Positions 58,606 through 62,405 of a DNA stretch of 62,405 nt are shown one piece after another; within the stretch, counting starts at the first letter, position 1; each line of letters begins with the position of its first letter. Both the position numbers and the translations under genes were made by a program. The DNA is from Chromera velia (taxonomy: Eukaryota > Sar > Chromeraceae), in NCBI GenBank assembly GCA_018398765.1, contig JAHBMJ010005876.1:1-62405 (forward strand), written 5' to 3'. Below the pieces are notes generated by a model. It saw only the letters and a program-made list of their open reading frames with translations, was not told where the DNA came from and searched no databases.

Positions 58606-60165
58606 TGTTGCAGTTTTCGTAAAACTTTAAGGCTGTGCGGCATTTATCAAGTACCTCCCGTCCACCCTGAAGAAAAAAGGTGGGGATGGTCTCCCTGTAG
58701 GAGTGGGAAAAGGAAGCCTGAGAGACATCCTTGCATGTGCACGAACTAAAGCACGACTGTACCATTGTTTTAAGAAAGTCATTTACAACGTCCAAGGGGA
58801 GGATCAGCATGTATATCTGACAAAGACCGCCAAAGATGTTACCGGAAGGCTGACAGTGTGTAAAGCAGGATATCCAAGTCCCGATGCCTTGCCAAGATTT
58901 GCCTTATTATATATCTTGATATACAAGTTCAAGTGTCTTCTCACAGACTCGGAACCTTGCAACATATAAACATATATATATACACGTAACATCGTAACAT
59001 TAATATAGCATCGCATGCACCCCATACAACACGTGAGCGCGAATTGCGCGCCACAGAATTTTGGATTATATATGTAGAATGGAAGGCGAAGCCTATATAT
59101 AGCTTGCGGAGCGAAGCTATGCATTCAAACGACGGAAATCACGATCCGACGGGAAATATAGTCCCAGGCCCGGCACGGCCTTTGCGGCACCAACGTATCG
59201 AGCCGGGAACGTCAAATCCGTCCCACGCGGGTAAGAAAAAATAGTGGTGGCGGTTTTATCTGCCGCGCGCTCAGAAAAATGCGTGAGTCAGAAAAGATAT
59301 ATTGAGTAGTTGAAGAGGAGTTAAACGAAGGAGAAAAGATGATAGTCCCTTCTGACAGTTCTGTTGAACGAACCAGAAGAAGACGTTCCAGTTTGAAATT
59401 AAGCGCACTCGTTAGAGCCCCCCAACCAAAAAGGTGAAAAGGTCTCAAATTGAAAGACGATGGTCGAAAGACCCAAAAAATTAGACGGAACATAATAGCC
59501 GGAAGAGGCTGCAGCGTTCTCTTGTCTATCCCCTCTTGAAAGAGCCTCCTCCAAGAGAGGTAAAAGGAAGGGACTAGGCAGAGGAGTAACTAGGCTGGGA
59601 AGCCCCTTCCGGTTGGCACAAAGACAGAGGGATAGCATATTAAGGTGAGCACCCTCTTCGCAACATAGCCACTGGATCTACAACAAATGTTGTCTATATA
59701 TATTCCCTTGCTCTCTTTCCTTGCTAATATGCTGGGTAACATGAGGACAGGGAGCCTAATGAACGTCGATTCAACGTGTTGAAGACCGCTGTAAAGGTTA
59801 GTGACCATGTTGAACACAAATAAGCCGACTCATGGAAGTTGGCGTCTCCTCATGCCTTGATCCTTGAAGTTGCTCGCATAATTTCTCACAAAGAGAGGGT
59901 GGATCACAGGATTGCGAATCTCTCATATTTCCTACCCATGCTACGTACTTTAGTAGAAGAGGTGACAGTGAATCACTGTGCATCCTTGTCTTCTGCCTGA
60001 CTGCAGAGCGTCAGGAGATCCCGGAAATACGCTCCCTGCCCGTCCATGAAAGGGCAGCCCGGCTTCGGTACACAGGCTCCCACAAAAAGCAAGGTGAGGT
60101 GGCATTCCCCCCCCCCAAAATGTTGTTAACCATCCGTATAAACTAATGCAGCCACAGTTTTGTAT
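58606..60165. other. Region without a supported gene
   Basis: 58538-58810 on the minus strand holds a 90-residue frame ([19 protein letters not shown]) that may belong to the nuclease-like pseudogene. From about 58900 to 59150 the sequence is A+T-rich. It includes a cluster of short palindromes near 59083-59120 (GGCGAAGCC, CTATATATAG, and GCGAAGC repeated). The remainder to the minisatellite shows nothing recognisable. Confidence 0.5.
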
Positions 60166-62405
60166 TCCTCCCTTCATCTTGGCAGACAGAAAAGGGCAGA
60201 AACTTCTCTCTCTGTACATCTTTCTATTCTCAACAGGCAGAGAACGGCAAAGATCCCTCTCTCTGTGCGTCTTCACTCTTTGCAGACTGTCATAAAGCAG
60301 GGCAGAGATTCTTCTCTCAGTGCATCTTTTCATGCTTTGCAGACAGAGAAGGGCAGAGATCCCTCTCTCTCTACATCTTCATTCTTTGCAGACAGAGAAG
60401 GGCAGGACCCCTCTCTCTGTACATCTTCTTCTTTATAGACAGAAAAGGGAAGAGACTCTTCTCTTTGTACATCTTCATTCCTTACAGACAGAGATAAAGC
60501 TAAAGATCCCTCTCTCTGTATATCTTTCTTCTTTGCAGACAGAGAAGAACAGGACCCTTCTCTCTGTACATCTTTCTTCTTTGCAGACAGAGAAGGGCAG
60601 GACCCTTCTTTCTGTATATCTTTCTTCTTTGCAGACAGAGAAGGGCAGGACCCTCCCTCTGTACATCTTTCTTCTTTGCAGACAGAGAAGGGCAGGACCC
60701 TTCTTTCTGTATATCTGTCTTCTTTGCAGACACAGAAGGGCAGGACCCTCCCTCTGTACATCTTTCTTCTTTGTAGACAAAGAAGGACAGGACCCCTCTC
60801 TCTGTACATCTTTCTTCTTTGCAGACAGAAAAGGGCAGAGACCCATCTCTCTGTACATCTTTCTTCTTTACAGACAGAGAAGGGCAGGACCCCTCTCTCT
60901 GTACATCTTTATTCTTTGCAGACAGAGAAGAGCAGGTCCCTCTCTTTGTACAGCTTTCTTCTTTGTAGACAGAGAAGGACAGGACGCCTCTCTCTGTACA
61001 CCTTTCTTCCTTACAGACAGAGAAGGGCAGGACCCTCTCTCTGTGCATCTTTCTTCTTTGCAGACAGAGAAGGGCAGAGACCCATCTCTCTGTACATCTG
61101 TTTCTTTGCAGACAGAGAAGGGCAGGACCCTCTCTCTGTATATCTTTCTTTTTCGTAGACAGAGAAGGGCAGGACCCTCTCTCTGTACATCTTTCTTCTT
61201 TGCAGACAGAGAAGGGCAGGACCCCTCTCTCTGTACATCTTTCTTCTTTGCAGACAGAGAAGGGCAGGACTCTCTCTCTGTACATCTTCTTTTTTGCAGA
61301 CAGAGAAGGGCAGAGACCCCTCTCTGTATATCTTTCTTCTTTGCAGAAAGAGAAGGGCAGGACCCTCTCTCTGTATATCATTCTTCTTTGTAGACAGAGA
61401 AGGGCAGGACCCAATCTCTCTGTACATCTTTATTCTTTGCAGACAGAGAAGGGCAGGACCCCTCTCTCTATACATCTTCATTCTTTGCAGACAGAGAAGG
61501 GCAGGACCCTCTCTCTGTATATCTTTATTTTTTGCAGACAGAGAAGGGCAGGACCCCTCTCTCTGTATATTTTTCTTCTTTGCAGACAGAGAAGGGCAGG
61601 ATCCCTCTCTCTGTACATCTTTTTTCTTTGCAGACAGAGAAGGGCAGGACCCCTCTCTCTGTAAATCTTTCTTCTTTGCAGACAGAGAAGGGCAGAGACC
61701 CCTCTCTCTGTACATCTTTCTTCTTCAGACAGAAAAGGGCAGGACCCTCTCTCTGTACATCTTTCTTCTTTGCAGACGAAGAAGGGCAAGACCCATCTCT
61801 CTGTACATCTTTCTTCTTTGCAGACAGAAAAGGGCAGGACCCTCTCTCTGTATATCTTTCTTCTTTGCAGACAGAGAAGGGTAGGACCCCTCTCTCTGTA
61901 AATTTTTCTTCTTTACAGACAGAGAAGGGCAGAGACCCATCTCTCTGTACATCTTCTTCTTTGCAGACAGAGAAGGGCAGGACCCCTCTCTCTGTACACC
62001 TTTCTTCTTGCAGACAGAGATGGCTGGACCCTCTCTCTGTACATCTTTCTTCTTTGCAGACAGAGAAGGGCAGGACCATCTCTCTGTACATCTTTCTTTT
62101 GTACAGACAGAGATGGCTGGAACCTCTCTCTATACATCTGTCTTCTTTGCAGACAGAGAAGGGCAGGACCCTCTCTCTGTACATCTTTCTTCTTTGCAGA
62201 GAGAGAAGGGCAGGACCCCTCTCTCTGTACATCTGTTTTCTTTACAGACAGAGAAGGGCAGGACCTGTCTCTCTGTATATCTTTCTTCTTGCAGACAGAG
62301 ATGGCAGGACCCCTCTGTCTGTACATCTTTCTTCTTTGCAGACAGAGAAGGGCGAAACCCCTCTCTCTGTACGTCTTTCTTCTTTGCAGACAGAGAAGGG
62401 CAGGA
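60166..62405 (+). repeat. 48-bp minisatellite, about 46 units, continues past the window
   Basis: The consensus unit joins CTCTCTCTGTACATC, TTTCTTCTTTGCAG, ACAGAGAAGGGCAGGACC. Early units (60166-60500) are more diverged and later ones nearly identical. Most units are 48 bases, some 45-51. Because 48 is a multiple of three, long frames stay open on both strands (a 16-residue repeat like SLCTSFFFADREGQDP forward and MYRERGPALLCLQRRK reverse). I treat these as products of the repeat, not proteins. Every unit holds a GT...polypyrimidine...CAG string that looks like the end of an intron. Confidence 0.92.

Noticed and set aside
60320-61393. Long repetitive open frames on both strands of the minisatellite (16-residue repeats)
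   Set aside because: Openness follows from a 48-bp period without stop codons. Frames change where unit length changes, and both strands are equally open.
60166-62405. CRISPR array
   Set aside because: Units are contiguous and nearly identical with no unique spacers, and the genome is eukaryotic.

Overview
The window looks like nuclear DNA of a photosynthetic alveolate, most probably a chromerid such as Chromera velia. This is an inference. It rests on intron-dense protein genes with GT-AG junctions, heavy microsatellite load inside introns, and a nuclear gene for the large (H) subunit of magnesium chelatase. That gene begins with a signal peptide followed by an Ala-Ala-Phe motif, the type of bipartite leader used for complex red-lineage plastids. 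There are no bacterial operons, ribosome binding sites or CRISPR arrays.

Layout. About 166-28028 (+): the 3' part of one giant gene (more than 20 exons, roughly 6,600 codons inside the window, start upstream) for a bridge-like lipid-transfer protein that best fits the BLTP1/Csf1/Tweek family. 29457-30512 (-) and 31462-33849 (+): two divergent single-exon genes, a Gfo/Idh/MocA-type NAD(P)-dependent oxidoreductase and a von Willebrand A plus alpha-kinase protein. AT-rich intergenic islands lie on both sides of this pair. 36423-45495 (-): magnesium chelatase H subunit in about 15 exons. 46219-47216 (+): a leader-bearing SnoaL/NTF2-like protein, divergent from the chelatase. 48788-50886 (-): an unrecognised multi-exon gene. 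51571-51912 (+): a possible small terminal exon. 52581-55874 (+): a YigZ/IMPACT-family protein whose last intron holds a very large polypyrimidine/polypurine inverted repeat. 57172-58605 (-): a decayed or recoded reading frame with two PD-(D/E)XK-like segments, interrupted only by in-frame stop codons. 60166-62405: a 48-bp minisatellite of about 46 units that runs off the window.

The genes do not form a pathway, but three of them (chelatase H, SnoaL-like, YigZ/IMPACT) carry N-terminal hydrophobic leaders ending at an Ala-Ala-Phe or Ser-Gly-Phe motif and may act in the plastid.

The most unusual structural signals are microsatellites that grow directly out of splice sites, a candidate 26-nt intron in the giant gene, the hairpin-forming intron at 54015-55662, and the minisatellite whose every unit contains a splice-acceptor-like sequence. 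Exon borders were read by eye from reading frame and GT-AG signals. Those marked uncertain need transcript data.
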